NCBI GenBank assembly: GCA_024401435.1
Contig: JAKSLB010000007.1
Span: forward strand, 62,001-126,000
Origin: Paludibacteraceae bacterium
GTDB taxonomy: Bacteria > Bacteroidota > Bacteroidia > Bacteroidales > Paludibacteraceae
Direction: 5' to 3'
Length of the DNA stretch: 64,000 nucleotides
The notes under the pieces were generated by a model. It made no database searches. It was not told the DNA's origin and saw only the letters and a program-made list of their open reading frames with translations. Made by a program: the position numbers and the translations under genes. Shown here one piece after another: positions 36,355-45,311 of this stretch. Position 1 is the first letter of the stretch. The number at the start of each line of letters is the position of its first letter.

Positions 36355-37188
36355 TTATACTTGAACAACGGCTCTTATCATATTTGTATACTTATCTAGC
36401 TCATTGATTGGTATATCCGTCAATGAGAATTTTATTCGTGAATCACTTTCATCGTAACTATTTATTGAAATAGACACAAGACCATTCATTTTAATATTCT
36501 TATTTACTTGAAATATCACTTCATTATTGTTGACATATGTGGTTGTTTTTCCATCTGAAGACTTTACCCTATTGGTGAGGATTCCTTGAAATGTGTTATA
36601 TTGCCACAAATCATAAACCATATTCCTTCTTTTTATTTCCAATTCCTTTTCAATCTTCAATTTCATCACTAGAGCAACCAAATCTTCAATTGAATAGTCA
36701 AAAGGGTTTTTCAAGTATTCGTAACCTATATCTTCACTTGATATTGTCAAACCACCAAATCCGTCAAAATCATACAAGGATATGGTGGTCTTTCCTTTCG
36801 CATTTACATAAATGTCAATATGTTGTTCATCACCTTTCACATATGTAAAAAGGGCTTCATCATCTTCAATGTATTTCTCTTTACAAGAATACTTGTTAAT
36901 GTACTCTCTACATTTCTTTTCAAATTCACTTACTTCTTTCCTAGAATAATCACTATAATATCTGTTTTGGTTGATTATATTAGTACGATACTTATAGTCA
37001 TCTTTTAAGTTTTTGTCATTTGTTGAATCTTTCTTCAACCATTTTCTTAATTCTTCTCTTGCAATCATATTAGTACAATAGTTATAGTTACAGTTTAAGT
37101 CTTTGTCGTTTGTTAAATCTTTATCCAACAATTTTCTTAATTCTTCTTTTGCATTCATAAATTTACTCAATTCTTCTCTTGCGTTCAT
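36355..37188 (-). CDS. Array protein 1, with N-terminal 30-aa repeats
   Basis: 277 aa. Residues 1-80 hold two near-identical 30-residue repeats with the core AREELRK(W/L)L plus a partial copy. The rest shows the common array plan: beta-rich half, charged middle helix, second beta-rich half, closing helix. GGAG precedes the ATG, which overlaps the previous stop (ATGA). Last gene of the operon starting at 39641. Confidence 0.75.
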   Translation of the reverse strand: MNAREELSKFMNAKEELRKLLDKDLTNDKDLNCNYNYCTNMIAREELRKWLKKDSTNDKNLKDDYKYRTNIINQNRYYSDYSRKEVSEFEKKCREYINKYSCKEKYIEDDEALFTYVKGDEQHIDIYVNAKGKTTISLYDFDGFGGLTISSEDIGYEYLKNPFDYSIEDLVALVMKLKIEKELEIKRRNMVYDLWQYNTFQGILTNRVKSSDGKTTTYVNNNEVIFQVNKNIKMNGLVSISINSYDESDSRIKFSLTDIPINELDKYTNMIRAVVQV

Positions 37189-37190
37189 GA
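36977..37190 (-). repeat. Tandem 90-bp repeat in array gene 1
   Basis: ATATTAGTAC recurs at 36977 and 37067, and the following 80 bases match closely. A shorter third copy reaches 37190. Confidence 0.75.
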
Positions 37191-37838
37191 ATTCACTCCA
37201 ATTATAGAAAGTCCAGAATCAATTTGTTTATAAATGCCATTTAACATTTTGTTTATGTTTCCATATTTGTGCTTTAAGCTGATGTTTAAGGTATCATCAC
37301 AAAGAAAACTAAATTTAAAGCATTCATTACAATCTTCCTTTCCTTCCATCAAATCAAATATTAAATTGCATTTCTTATCATTTATTACACTTTTTGAAGC
37401 ATAGCCATAGAAACATATATATCTTTCTAATGTAATTCCATACCTATTTGATATGTTCATAAACATCATATTAAAGATGTTCCTCTTTCTTTCAGATTCT
37501 TCCTTTTTCTTGATGTATTCCTTTATAACCTCACCCTTGACATATGAAAGGGAAAGAGTTTTCAACCTTTCCTTGTTAAGGCATTTCACAAAGGAACTAT
37601 CAACATCATACAAAGGTGAATTGCTATTCGTTTCATTTGAATCATAAAGTTTATAGCGGACTAGATTGTTGGGTTCAAATATCAATACTTCATATTTGAA
37701 ATCGTGATATCTATTGAAAATGATTTTGTTTATTCTACCGCTATTGAATGTGATTATCCTATCACAACTACTACCATCTAATGTAATCCAATTTCTCCAA
37801 AATTCAACTTCTTTCTTATAATAATTCTTCTTTGTCAT
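37185..37838 (-). CDS. Array protein 2
   Basis: 217 aa, unknown. Two mixed beta halves around a charged helix (KEYIKKKEESERKRN, residues about 108-122). GAGG precedes the start; the stop of the gene before is TAATG-coupled. Confidence 0.75.
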   Translation of the reverse strand: MTKKNYYKKEVEFWRNWITLDGSSCDRIITFNSGRINKIIFNRYHDFKYEVLIFEPNNLVRYKLYDSNETNSNSPLYDVDSSFVKCLNKERLKTLSLSYVKGEVIKEYIKKKEESERKRNIFNMMFMNISNRYGITLERYICFYGYASKSVINDKKCNLIFDLMEGKEDCNECFKFSFLCDDTLNISLKHKYGNINKMLNGIYKQIDSGLSIIGVNS

Positions 37839-38392
37839 TAAGACCTCTTATCAATTTCATTGAACCATATAACCAATTGTTGACGGATTTGTTCAATTTC
37901 ATTCGCATTTCTTTCACCAGAAACAAAATAGAATTTTTCACCTCTTTTGCTAGTGTGCGTTATGTAAAAGTTGAACCCTACATCATAGTCATCCATAGTT
38001 ATTAGAAACAACCTATCGTTCCACATATATTCAAAGAAACTTATCTTCTTCAAGGAGATATTTTCCAAATTGCCAAATATGTTGTAAAACAAAAGATTCC
38101 ATTTCTTTTGTTTCATTTCCTCCTTGCAAATCTCATTCATCAGATGTTTCTTCAATATTGGAATCAATTCTTTGGGTGGTGGTAGTGTCTCAACATTGTA
38201 AACTCTTTCAACCTTACCGAAATCCAACTTACTTGTAGAAACAAACCAATATAATTGATTTGTATTGCGGTTCAATGATACACCAACTTCACTTTCATCT
38301 ATATGCTCCAAAACTATGCTAAAACTATCCTTTAGTTCAGCATAACTATAACCATAGGTTGAAGCATATTCAATGAAAACGGATTCTAGCAT
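37838..38392 (-). CDS. Array protein 3
   Basis: 184 aa, unknown. Contains PPPKELIPILKKHL and ICKEEMKQKKW in the middle, closely matched in array protein 6 (CPPDEYIGILNKQILDEICKEE), the clearest evidence that the array members are related. Overlaps the previous gene by 7 bases. Confidence 0.8.
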   Translation of the reverse strand: MLESVFIEYASTYGYSYAELKDSFSIVLEHIDESEVGVSLNRNTNQLYWFVSTSKLDFGKVERVYNVETLPPPKELIPILKKHLMNEICKEEMKQKKWNLLFYNIFGNLENISLKKISFFEYMWNDRLFLITMDDYDVGFNFYITHTSKRGEKFYFVSGERNANEIEQIRQQLVIWFNEIDKRS

Positions 38393-38964
38393 CTATCACA
38401 CCAAGTTGCCAATTTAGTCAAACGCTTTGAAATGTCATCAAAGTCATCAATGCTTGTACAAAAACTATCACTAACACACCCAACACCCTTAACATATTGA
38501 GTATGGTAGGAAACACTTATGGTCTTAACATCTTTCAAGCCATAGTTAATATAGACATCAACATTCTTGAATTTGTATTTATTATCATAATCGGTTTTCA
38601 CAAAACCAAGATTAATAATTAACAACTTCAATGAAATTTCTACCTTCTTTTTCGCCTTCATAGCTGACAAATTTGATTGCAAAAGCGGTGAGGTCATTTC
38701 TTCAACTATACTAGACGGACTTTTATCCATTAGAACTTTTTTTGAGATTGTCTTTCTATATGTTTTTCCATCAAGTTTATTGAAACACACAACTTGTATT
38801 GCTGTAAGATTTAAAATTTCAATGTAAACGGAAAAGTTAGAATCCTTATGTAATGAAATGTCACCATCAGATACAAGTTTTAAGCCACCCTTTCGTAGAT
38901 TCCACTTTTCTTCGTAATCTTGGATGAATTTCACTACCTTCCTATTAGGCATATATTTACGCAT
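38386..38964 (-). CDS. Array protein 4
   Basis: 192 aa, unknown, AGGA before ATG 38964. Beta strands around a central AMKAKKKVEISLK helix, then FCTSIDDFDDISKRLTKL at the end, matching the closing-helix plan of the array. Confidence 0.75.
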   Translation of the reverse strand: MRKYMPNRKVVKFIQDYEEKWNLRKGGLKLVSDGDISLHKDSNFSVYIEILNLTAIQVVCFNKLDGKTYRKTISKKVLMDKSPSSIVEEMTSPLLQSNLSAMKAKKKVEISLKLLIINLGFVKTDYDNKYKFKNVDVYINYGLKDVKTISVSYHTQYVKGVGCVSDSFCTSIDDFDDISKRLTKLATWCDRC

Positions 38965-38972
38965 ATCAATTC

Positions 38973-39641
38973 CTATTTAAACAATTCTATTTGTTTCTTA
39001 ACCAAGTCATATACCTTTTCTTTTATACCTGCATTTATTGATGGGTATTTCAACGAAAGCAATACATCATTGAAATCGTTCTTCAATATCAAGTCTAGAT
39101 ATATGAAGCATTCACTTGTTGTATAGTCAATATATGTACCAAATGTTGCCTTACATTCGTACCCTTTATGCATCTTTGCTATGTAAAAGTTCAATCTAGA
39201 GCCATAATCTCTATAAATATTAGGGTCTACATTACATTGAGCCAACTGAAAGTCTAGTCCTAGATGACTTGATAGGTTGTCTATTGTTGTAAAAACATTA
39301 AACTTTTCCAATCGGTCTTTGTTCATTTTGTACATTTTCAATGTGTTATACACATTTTCTATGCAATCTTGTGGGTTCAATGACATCAATTGATTGCGTT
39401 TGTAACAAAATCTTATCCATCTATGATAGTCATCAACAAACGATTTGTTGTTTCTAACCTTTAGATATATTATATCAGGTTCAGATTTTGTCCATTCAAA
39501 GAAAATGCTTCTATCTTCCATATCAAGGTTAAGATATAATATGATGGCGACCTCCGCATCACATACATTTTCTTTATAGTCTATGCCGTACTTTTCAGCA
39601 TAGTTCTTGAACAATCTAACCTGTTTCTTATATGCGTCCAT
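38973..39641 (-). CDS. Array protein 5
   Basis: 222 aa, unknown. Starts FKNYAEKYGIDYKEN, similar in style to YAEEYAKKYELG of protein 6 and YDYCNKYSIIYED of protein 8. Only 8 bases separate the promoter -10 from the ATG, so the mRNA would be nearly leaderless. First gene of the 39641-36355 operon. Confidence 0.75.
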   Translation of the reverse strand: MDAYKKQVRLFKNYAEKYGIDYKENVCDAEVAIILYLNLDMEDRSIFFEWTKSEPDIIYLKVRNNKSFVDDYHRWIRFCYKRNQLMSLNPQDCIENVYNTLKMYKMNKDRLEKFNVFTTIDNLSSHLGLDFQLAQCNVDPNIYRDYGSRLNFYIAKMHKGYECKATFGTYIDYTTSECFIYLDLILKNDFNDVLLSLKYPSINAGIKEKVYDLVKKQIELFK

Positions 39642-39649
39642 ATTCTACA

Positions 39650-39678
39650 ATATTACAAAATTATGTAAATATTGTCAA
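39650..39678 (-). promoter_or_regulatory. Class A promoter of the array
   Basis: TTGACA, 17 bp with TTTACATAATTTTG, TAATAT on the minus strand. Confidence 0.8.
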
Positions 39679-39684
39679 GTGATG

Positions 39685-40320
39685 TTACCATAACTTTACA
39701 ATTGAATTGATTTTTTCGTGTATGAAATCAACATCTTCAAGACAAATGTTCTTGAACATATATGAACCATCATATTTGTCATCTTGGAACATAAATTTGA
39801 AGCATTTGCCATATTTAGCATTTGAATGGAAAAAGAACTTGAATTGGCAATTTACATTTCCACAAGTCATTTCATATGAAATGATTTTAGACAAGTCAAT
39901 ATCAATTTTAATATTTTGAGTTATACCAGATAATATTGTATGTGCTATGAGCACTAATGTCTTTCTATCGGCTTCCTCTTTACATATTTCATCAAGTATT
40001 TGTTTATTCAATATTCCAATATATTCATCTGGAGGACACAATAAATAGTTTTCTATGTCAGTAATACGATATGACGCATCAATCTGCATACTATTAAATC
40101 TACTACCACCATAACTATGAAATTTATGAATATGTATAATTGGTTCACCATTTTCAGTTGGTGAATAAAATTCAAGGACATAGCCATAGCCACCATCGGT
40201 GTTATGTGGTAGCTCTACTTGAAATCTACCATCAACAATAGGTGCTGCCAACACACTTCCTAATTCATATTTTTTGGCATACTCTTCCGCATACTTATAT
40301 GACAAATAATTACAATTCAT
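39685..40320 (-). CDS. Array protein 6
   Basis: 211 aa from ATG 40320, set by AGG upstream and the stop of the previous gene. Shares the CPPDEYIGIL...ICKEE middle with protein 3 and the YAEEYAKKYE opening with several members. Function unknown. Confidence 0.75.
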   Translation of the reverse strand: MNCNYLSYKYAEEYAKKYELGSVLAAPIVDGRFQVELPHNTDGGYGYVLEFYSPTENGEPIIHIHKFHSYGGSRFNSMQIDASYRITDIENYLLCPPDEYIGILNKQILDEICKEEADRKTLVLIAHTILSGITQNIKIDIDLSKIISYEMTCGNVNCQFKFFFHSNAKYGKCFKFMFQDDKYDGSYMFKNICLEDVDFIHEKINSIVKLW

Positions 40321-40328
40321 GAAATAAC

Positions 40329-40712
40329 CTAATGAAATAGTGGATTTCCACATCTATACAAATATTTAATCAAATCATTTTCTATGTTATCATTATCTTC
40401 ATCCAAGTGAATTGTAAATGTTTTATTACATTTCTTGCAACCTATACTAATGAAACCATTTTCGTTGTGGTTTATGTCGGTATATATGTGATAGTAGTTA
40501 TCCTTTCCATTTATTAGAATCCTAAATCCATTGCCATCAATTTTAGGAGAACAATCACTAAACTTGATGTTTGGAAACAATTCATTCAATACAAAATTCA
40601 ACCTCAACATTATATCCATATTGATTCTTTTATCTTCTATGGTTCTCCTTACACTATCACTATCAATGAAATTGCTTTCATCCATACACATTTGAAAATC
40701 TATTTCATTCAT
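40329..40712 (-). CDS. Array protein 7 (short)
   Basis: 127 aa from ATG 40712 with GGAG upstream, overlapping protein 8's stop. It looks like only one half of the array plan; a GCKKC pair occurs near residue 96. Could be a shortened copy. Confidence 0.65.
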   Translation of the reverse strand: MNEIDFQMCMDESNFIDSDSVRRTIEDKRINMDIMLRLNFVLNELFPNIKFSDCSPKIDGNGFRILINGKDNYYHIYTDINHNENGFISIGCKKCNKTFTIHLDEDNDNIENDLIKYLYRCGNPLFH

Positions 40713-41367
40713 TGACTTTCTCCGTATAGTATTTTCCCATTTCATATTCCAATATGTTTGACAACTTCGTACTAATCATATTTCTCAACAAAGGAATGTC
40801 ATTTTCTGTCAAATGGTATACAATATTCATATCACATTCCCAAATTGAATATTTACCATTGGTATAGAAATCTTCATTTAAACGCAAGAACTTGAATCTT
40901 ACAACATAATTATCAAAAGTGTTACTAGGCAACAATTCAGATTGGAAATAGAATACAATGCCTTCATTTGAAAGGTATATGTCATTTGAAGATTCTATCT
41001 TCCTTGCAATCATTCCATTTAGGGCTTTAAATGTGAACATTTTTTCAAGTCTATGTTTTCTATTGTCATTGACAACACCTTTTGCCTTCATAGACTTGCA
41101 ATACTCCATTATTTCCATTGGTGTCATATTCAACGGATTGAAGTTTTCATCTTTCTTGAAATTTAGGATGGAATCAACATCATTTTTGTTGGCATAGACA
41201 TATTCAATCTCTATACGACCATCAATGTTTGAACTTAATGTAATGGATTCACCAGTATAACAAAATAGATTTATACTATTATATCCGCTTCCCTTAAAAA
41301 CAGCATCCTCATAGATTATGGAATACTTATTGCAATAATCATATATCACTTTTTCAAACTTTTTCAT
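40705..41367 (-). CDS. Array protein 8
   Basis: 220 aa from ATG 41367. Opening MKKFEKVIYDYCNKYSI, a middle TPMEIMEYCKSMKAKG and a C-terminal beta half with closing helix (NDIPLLRNMISTKL). GAGG lies 11 bases before the start. Confidence 0.75.
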   Translation of the reverse strand: MKKFEKVIYDYCNKYSIIYEDAVFKGSGYNSINLFCYTGESITLSSNIDGRIEIEYVYANKNDVDSILNFKKDENFNPLNMTPMEIMEYCKSMKAKGVVNDNRKHRLEKMFTFKALNGMIARKIESSNDIYLSNEGIVFYFQSELLPSNTFDNYVVRFKFLRLNEDFYTNGKYSIWECDMNIVYHLTENDIPLLRNMISTKLSNILEYEMGKYYTEKVNE

Positions 41368-41369
41368 AT

Positions 41370-41993
41370 CTACCAAGACCTCACCATACGATTGAAATTT
41401 TCAATATCTTCATCATTTATTATGCGTAATGTTTTGTAATCATCATCAATACATACATCAATCAAGAATTCATTTGAGTCATTTATACAAAATTCATAAT
41501 GAATAGTAATTGTTTTTTCATTACAAGAATACATTTGGTTAATATGACAACTACAACTTCCTTCATCATATATCCCTTCATTGTTTTGGTTTAAAATGAA
41601 ATAATCCTCATACAACTTAAACGCACAATCCTTGAATAAACCATAATTAAAGCTATTAATACGGAAATCAATCATTCTTTTAATTGCCATATGGCTCATA
41701 CACAATTTAGTATGCCTTAAATAAATGTCCTCTGGGGAATACTTTAGTATATCATCATCTAGTTCAATGATTTCTTTGTTGAAATATTGTAAACCATATA
41801 TTTCCAATGTAATTATTCCATTATCAAAACAGAACGAACCAATTATCCCATATACGATAGAATTAGAATCATCCGTCTTGTAAATCAAGACGGATTCAAG
41901 ACAATCTGTATAACTATAGGATTCTTCATCATTTTTAAAATAAGTATCCTTATATTTATCAATAGCTTTTTTGAAATAACCTATTGTATACAC
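41370..41993 (-). CDS. Array protein 9
   Basis: 207 aa, probable GTG start at 41993 with AAGG upstream. Middle YSPEDIYLRHTKLCMSHMA and end NDEDIENFNRMVRSW fit the array plan. Overlaps the previous gene by 13 bases. Confidence 0.7.
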   Translation of the reverse strand: MYTIGYFKKAIDKYKDTYFKNDEESYSYTDCLESVLIYKTDDSNSIVYGIIGSFCFDNGIITLEIYGLQYFNKEIIELDDDILKYSPEDIYLRHTKLCMSHMAIKRMIDFRINSFNYGLFKDCAFKLYEDYFILNQNNEGIYDEGSCSCHINQMYSCNEKTITIHYEFCINDSNEFLIDVCIDDDYKTLRIINDEDIENFNRMVRSW

Positions 41994-42361
41994 GCAACAC
42001 CTTCATTTGAATAGTTGTTCAACTGCTTGAATACATTTAGTCTTTCATTCCTTGTCTTTTCCAATATCATATTGTAACGGATAGACCTCAATTCATCGTA
42101 ATTAGGAACTTCGTTAATGTCAAAATCTGAAGTTTCCAAGTAATCATCATCATAAAAATGAGCACACACAACATTGTTGAACAAATCCCAAACCAATTCA
42201 ATAATCATATGACTTGAACGCTCTCTTTTTTCAAATATTTGAATATATATTGTGTTTGTTTCAGATGTCCAATTCACATATTCATTATCAGACATCTTAT
42301 CCATACCATTGTCTTTAAAATATTTTCTAGCAACCTTATAACCATTAAGCATACACATCAT
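41981..42361 (-). CDS. Array protein 10 (short)
   Basis: 126 aa, GGAGG before two adjacent ATGs. Corresponds to the N-terminal half plus middle helix only (NEVPNYDELRSIRYNMILEK). Unknown function. Confidence 0.7.
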   Translation of the reverse strand: MMCMLNGYKVARKYFKDNGMDKMSDNEYVNWTSETNTIYIQIFEKRERSSHMIIELVWDLFNNVVCAHFYDDDYLETSDFDINEVPNYDELRSIRYNMILEKTRNERLNVFKQLNNYSNEGVACIQ

Positions 42362-42365
42362 TTGA

Positions 42366-42989
42366 TTACGCCTCCATCAAAACCTTCGTTATATCAACAT
42401 TTTCAAGATTTCTTACCTTTTCAACAAATTCCTTTATTTCCCTATTGATTTCATCAATATGATTCTTTTTAATTGCCTTTATGTCATCCGTATAATTAAA
42501 TGGTGCTCTATACCGCATAGTTAATAAGTAAATGTCTTTATCCTTTTCATCCAATCGCAATTCAATAATTTTGTTAGTCTTATTGATTTTATAACAATTT
42601 TGTCTTTCTATTGGGGTGATGTCAATGTCATAAATGGCTGATTTCAATGTCATCTCACGAACCATTTTACTTCTTTTAAATTCTATGAATTTTACTATAT
42701 AATATTCGCTACTTGTATTTAAGATGTCTTCAATCTTTATATGCTTACAATCATCTATCCTATATTCATAACGGAAAGTTCCCAATTCACATATATACAG
42801 AATTTTTACTTCTATGTGTTTTTTATAGAATTTTAAAAGTATCCCAGCATTTTCATAATTGAACTTTATTTCATCACATTTGATAGCATCATGAACAATA
42901 GCATAACGGAGGTCATATTTCGCCCTTATTTCATTCAAACCACCATTGTCGGCTAAAAACCTCTGTGTTATCTTATAATAATTGTTCAT
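42366..42989 (-). CDS. Array protein 11
   Basis: 207 aa, opening ITQRFLADNGGLNEIRAKYD, closing helix EINREIKEFVEKVRNL. Its GAGG ribosome site lies in the arm of a CCTCAAC/GTTGAGG palindrome. First gene of the 42989-39685 run. Confidence 0.75.
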   Translation of the reverse strand: MNNYYKITQRFLADNGGLNEIRAKYDLRYAIVHDAIKCDEIKFNYENAGILLKFYKKHIEVKILYICELGTFRYEYRIDDCKHIKIEDILNTSSEYYIVKFIEFKRSKMVREMTLKSAIYDIDITPIERQNCYKINKTNKIIELRLDEKDKDIYLLTMRYRAPFNYTDDIKAIKKNHIDEINREIKEFVEKVRNLENVDITKVLMEA

Positions 42990-42999
42990 ACGAAAAAGA

Positions 43000-43039
43000 C
43001 CTCAACCATAATATAGAAATAGTTGAGGTTTTTTGTCAA
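43000..43039 (-). promoter_or_regulatory. Promoter overlapping a palindrome, before array protein 11
   Basis: TTGACA-N18-TATATT (43010-43039, minus) overlaps CCTCAAC/GTTGAGG (43000-43028). The palindrome covers the -10, the probable start site and the ribosome site. It may be an operator or a terminator of the 43041 gene. Confidence 0.5.
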
Positions 43040-43040
43040 A

Positions 43041-43370
43041 TTATTTAATTCCGTAGTATTTCAACACTAACTTTGAAATGTTCTTCACACTACCATACTT
43101 GAACTTTCTTATGAACCTAGGAGTATTTGGTTCATAGAATTCGTATGTACATACACTAAATCCAACACATTCTTCACCATTTCTAGTTGTGACAATCCAA
43201 TCTTTGATATGAAACGCAATTGTGCCAAACTTTGTCGTATTGAAGAACAATCCGCACTTGTTTAAACCTTCATATTCTCCAGTTACACCCAAAGCCAAGA
43301 AAATCTTTTCTTTTTCAAAGACAACCAATTTCTTGGCTCTTTCAATTTCAACACTTTCATCTACATTCAT
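43041..43370 (-). CDS. Unknown small protein
   Basis: 109 aa, single beta-rich domain (FGTIAFHIKDWIVTTRNGEECVGFSVCTYEFY) with a closing helix. TATATTATC lies just before the start; no ribosome site. May be a one-domain relative of the array proteins. Confidence 0.65.
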   Translation of the reverse strand: MNVDESVEIERAKKLVVFEKEKIFLALGVTGEYEGLNKCGLFFNTTKFGTIAFHIKDWIVTTRNGEECVGFSVCTYEFYEPNTPRFIRKFKYGSVKNISKLVLKYYGIK

Positions 43371-43388
43371 AATGATAATATAGCAAAT

Positions 43389-44378
43389 TTAATTTTGATT
43401 ATAGTAAAGTTTTGTAAACTTTTGCATTATTTCTTGCTTGTTGTCATATTCACTCATATCAAGATATTCTTGCATTAGCTTGAAAATGTCAATGTTGTCA
43501 TCAACCTCAATCTCAACCTTTTCTTCTTGCTTGTCAACCATAACAACATTAGCTGGATTGTCTAGATTAAGGTTCAATATCCAATCACTAACATCCGTCA
43601 ACTTTTCACCATATTCAACAGGTACTTTAACATCAACAAAGTCATTTGCACGGATGTCACCATTGGTTTCATTAGGGTATGTGATTGTCTTATATCTTGA
43701 ACTAACCACATTTTCAATGAACTTTGTAGTATTATCGTTCAATTCTAGTATTGTGAACCCCTTTTGCTCATTTTCATCAATCCTAGTCAATTCATACGGA
43801 GAACCAACATAGGTTATGTTATTGAAAGTATTTCGCTTATGGAAATGACCAGTATAGATATAGTTCCAATTATGACAAAGGTCTTCTTGTGCAATACCCT
43901 TTTCGCATACATTAACCTTGTCCATCTTCATACCTATAATGTCAAGATGTCCAAAGCAATACTTCGCCTTTAGGTCTGGCAACGGCTTTTCACACAACCA
44001 AGGCAACATTGTAACCTCAACGCCATCAAATGAAACATTTGTGGGTTTCTCATATACTACAATGTTGTTTATTTCCGCTATGTTCTTTAATGAGTTAACT
44101 TCGGTTGTAGTTGTATAGTAGATGTCGTGATTACCTGTAATAATGTGTATATTAAAGTCCTTGCTCAAATCCTTGAACAATTCAACTGTATGATTTTCAA
44201 TATACACATTCACATTAGTCCTATCATCAAACACATCACCTAATATGATAATGGTCTTTATTTCATTCTGTAATAGATATTCTTTCATTTGGTCATAGAA
44301 CTTCATTTGAGATTTGAAGAAACCTACATTGTTCTTATGAGCACCAAAATGTAAATCGGCAATTAGACAAACTTTCAT
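43389..44378 (-). CDS. Recombination nuclease subunit, gp47/SbcD/Mre11-like
   Basis: 329 aa. Phosphoesterase motifs in order: IADLHFG, ILGDVFDDR, ITGNHDIYY, and GHFHKRNT, followed by a cap domain. T4 gp47 works with the gp46 ATPase in end resection and host DNA breakdown. No gp46 gene is visible in this window. The neighbouring clamp and RegA genes echo the T4 47-46-45-44-62-regA-43 order. Confidence 0.9.
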   Translation of the reverse strand: MKVCLIADLHFGAHKNNVGFFKSQMKFYDQMKEYLLQNEIKTIIILGDVFDDRTNVNVYIENHTVELFKDLSKDFNIHIITGNHDIYYTTTTEVNSLKNIAEINNIVVYEKPTNVSFDGVEVTMLPWLCEKPLPDLKAKYCFGHLDIIGMKMDKVNVCEKGIAQEDLCHNWNYIYTGHFHKRNTFNNITYVGSPYELTRIDENEQKGFTILELNDNTTKFIENVVSSRYKTITYPNETNGDIRANDFVDVKVPVEYGEKLTDVSDWILNLNLDNPANVVMVDKQEEKVEIEVDDNIDIFKLMQEYLDMSEYDNKQEIMQKFTKLYYNQN

Positions 44379-44478
44379 ACACTAAATATAAAATTGGATG
44401 AATATGTTTTTTTTAGGAAAAATCAAAATGGAAGATTATATATTTCAAGTACAAAGATTAATCAAAAGGATAATCAAA

Positions 44479-45231
44479 ATGACTGAACATCAAATGACAT
44501 ATTCTCCAGAGTTCATTGAAAAGATGATTGAACTCTCCAAGATTTCCCACTACCTAGTATTCAACAAGAGCAGTGATGGTTCTTCCATTGAATGCTATGG
44601 TCAGAATGGTGGTAAGTGTGTTCTTTACAAGGTTGTTGCTCCTTGTGATAAGTTCAACTTCGCTTGCAACGAACTTGCTTTCCACGAAACTAGCTATCTA
44701 AACCAGACCTATGAATACCTCAAGACCAAGGATGAAAACGGAAACACCAAGTATCCTATCTTCGTGGTTAGTGAAGATGAAGGCGTGGCAAAGCACTTCC
44801 ACATTCTAAATGAAAACATTTCTTGCTCCACCCTCACTGGTGACACTTCCATTATGGAATTGTGCGAAGAAATTGATGATACCGAACTTTTCGCACCTGA
44901 AAGCATTATCGCAAAGTTTGATATGTCCAAGAATGTGCTAAAGGAAATCAATAAGTACATTAGCATCAACTCCGCAACTCATGTCAAGTTCAAGTTTGAA
45001 CAAGGCTCTAGCGAAAGCAACATTGAAATCTTCAACTCCAAGTTGGGCTTGAAGACCAAGTACAAGATTACTCTCAACGCACCCGCAACAAAGAGTGATG
45101 AATTCTCCATTGTTAAGGACGGTTTCCAGCTTGCCATTGATGGTGATACCACCGTTGATGTGTCTAGTGATGGTCTATTCCGTCTTAACTACAAGGATGC
45201 CGATTTCTTAATGAACATCTATTTGAGTTAA
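44479..45231 (+). CDS. Probable sliding clamp, gp45-like
   Basis: 250 aa from ATG 44479, set by AAAGGA; ATG 44428 also has AGGA and would add 17 basic residues. Codon use turns host-like from 44479. Two beta-rich halves (residues 1-135 and 145-250), the second with IIAKFDMSKNVLKEINKYI and FSIVKDGFQLAIDGDTTV, fit a gp45 clamp domain. Adjacent RegA supports this because the two are close in T4. Sequence similarity itself is weak. Confidence 0.6.
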   Translation: MTEHQMTYSPEFIEKMIELSKISHYLVFNKSSDGSSIECYGQNGGKCVLYKVVAPCDKFNFACNELAFHETSYLNQTYEYLKTKDENGNTKYPIFVVSEDEGVAKHFHILNENISCSTLTGDTSIMELCEEIDDTELFAPESIIAKFDMSKNVLKEINKYISINSATHVKFKFEQGSSESNIEIFNSKLGLKTKYKITLNAPATKSDEFSIVKDGFQLAIDGDTTVDVSSDGLFRLNYKDADFLMNIYLS

Positions 45232-45249
45232 TGTTCATTTTGTTATCCA

Positions 45250-45287
45250 AAAAGAGACCATTTCCTATATGGAAATGGTCTTTTTTG
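45250..45287 (+). terminator. Terminator
   Basis: AGACCATTTCC/GGAAATGGTCT stem with T run. Confidence 0.85.
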
Positions 45288-45295
45288 TGCTAAAA

Positions 45296-45309
45296 TAATA
45301 TATAAGGTA
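45296..45309 (+). promoter_or_regulatory. Late-type box before regA
   Basis: AATATATAAGGT precedes ATT-GTG; the same TATATAAGGT is followed by ATG at the gp53-like gene. Confidence 0.5.
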
Positions 45310-45311
45310 TT

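Noticed and set aside
36355-42989. CRISPR array or DNA-level direct repeats
   Set aside because: The regularity is in gene size and protein plan; no short DNA repeat with spacers occurs here or elsewhere in the window.
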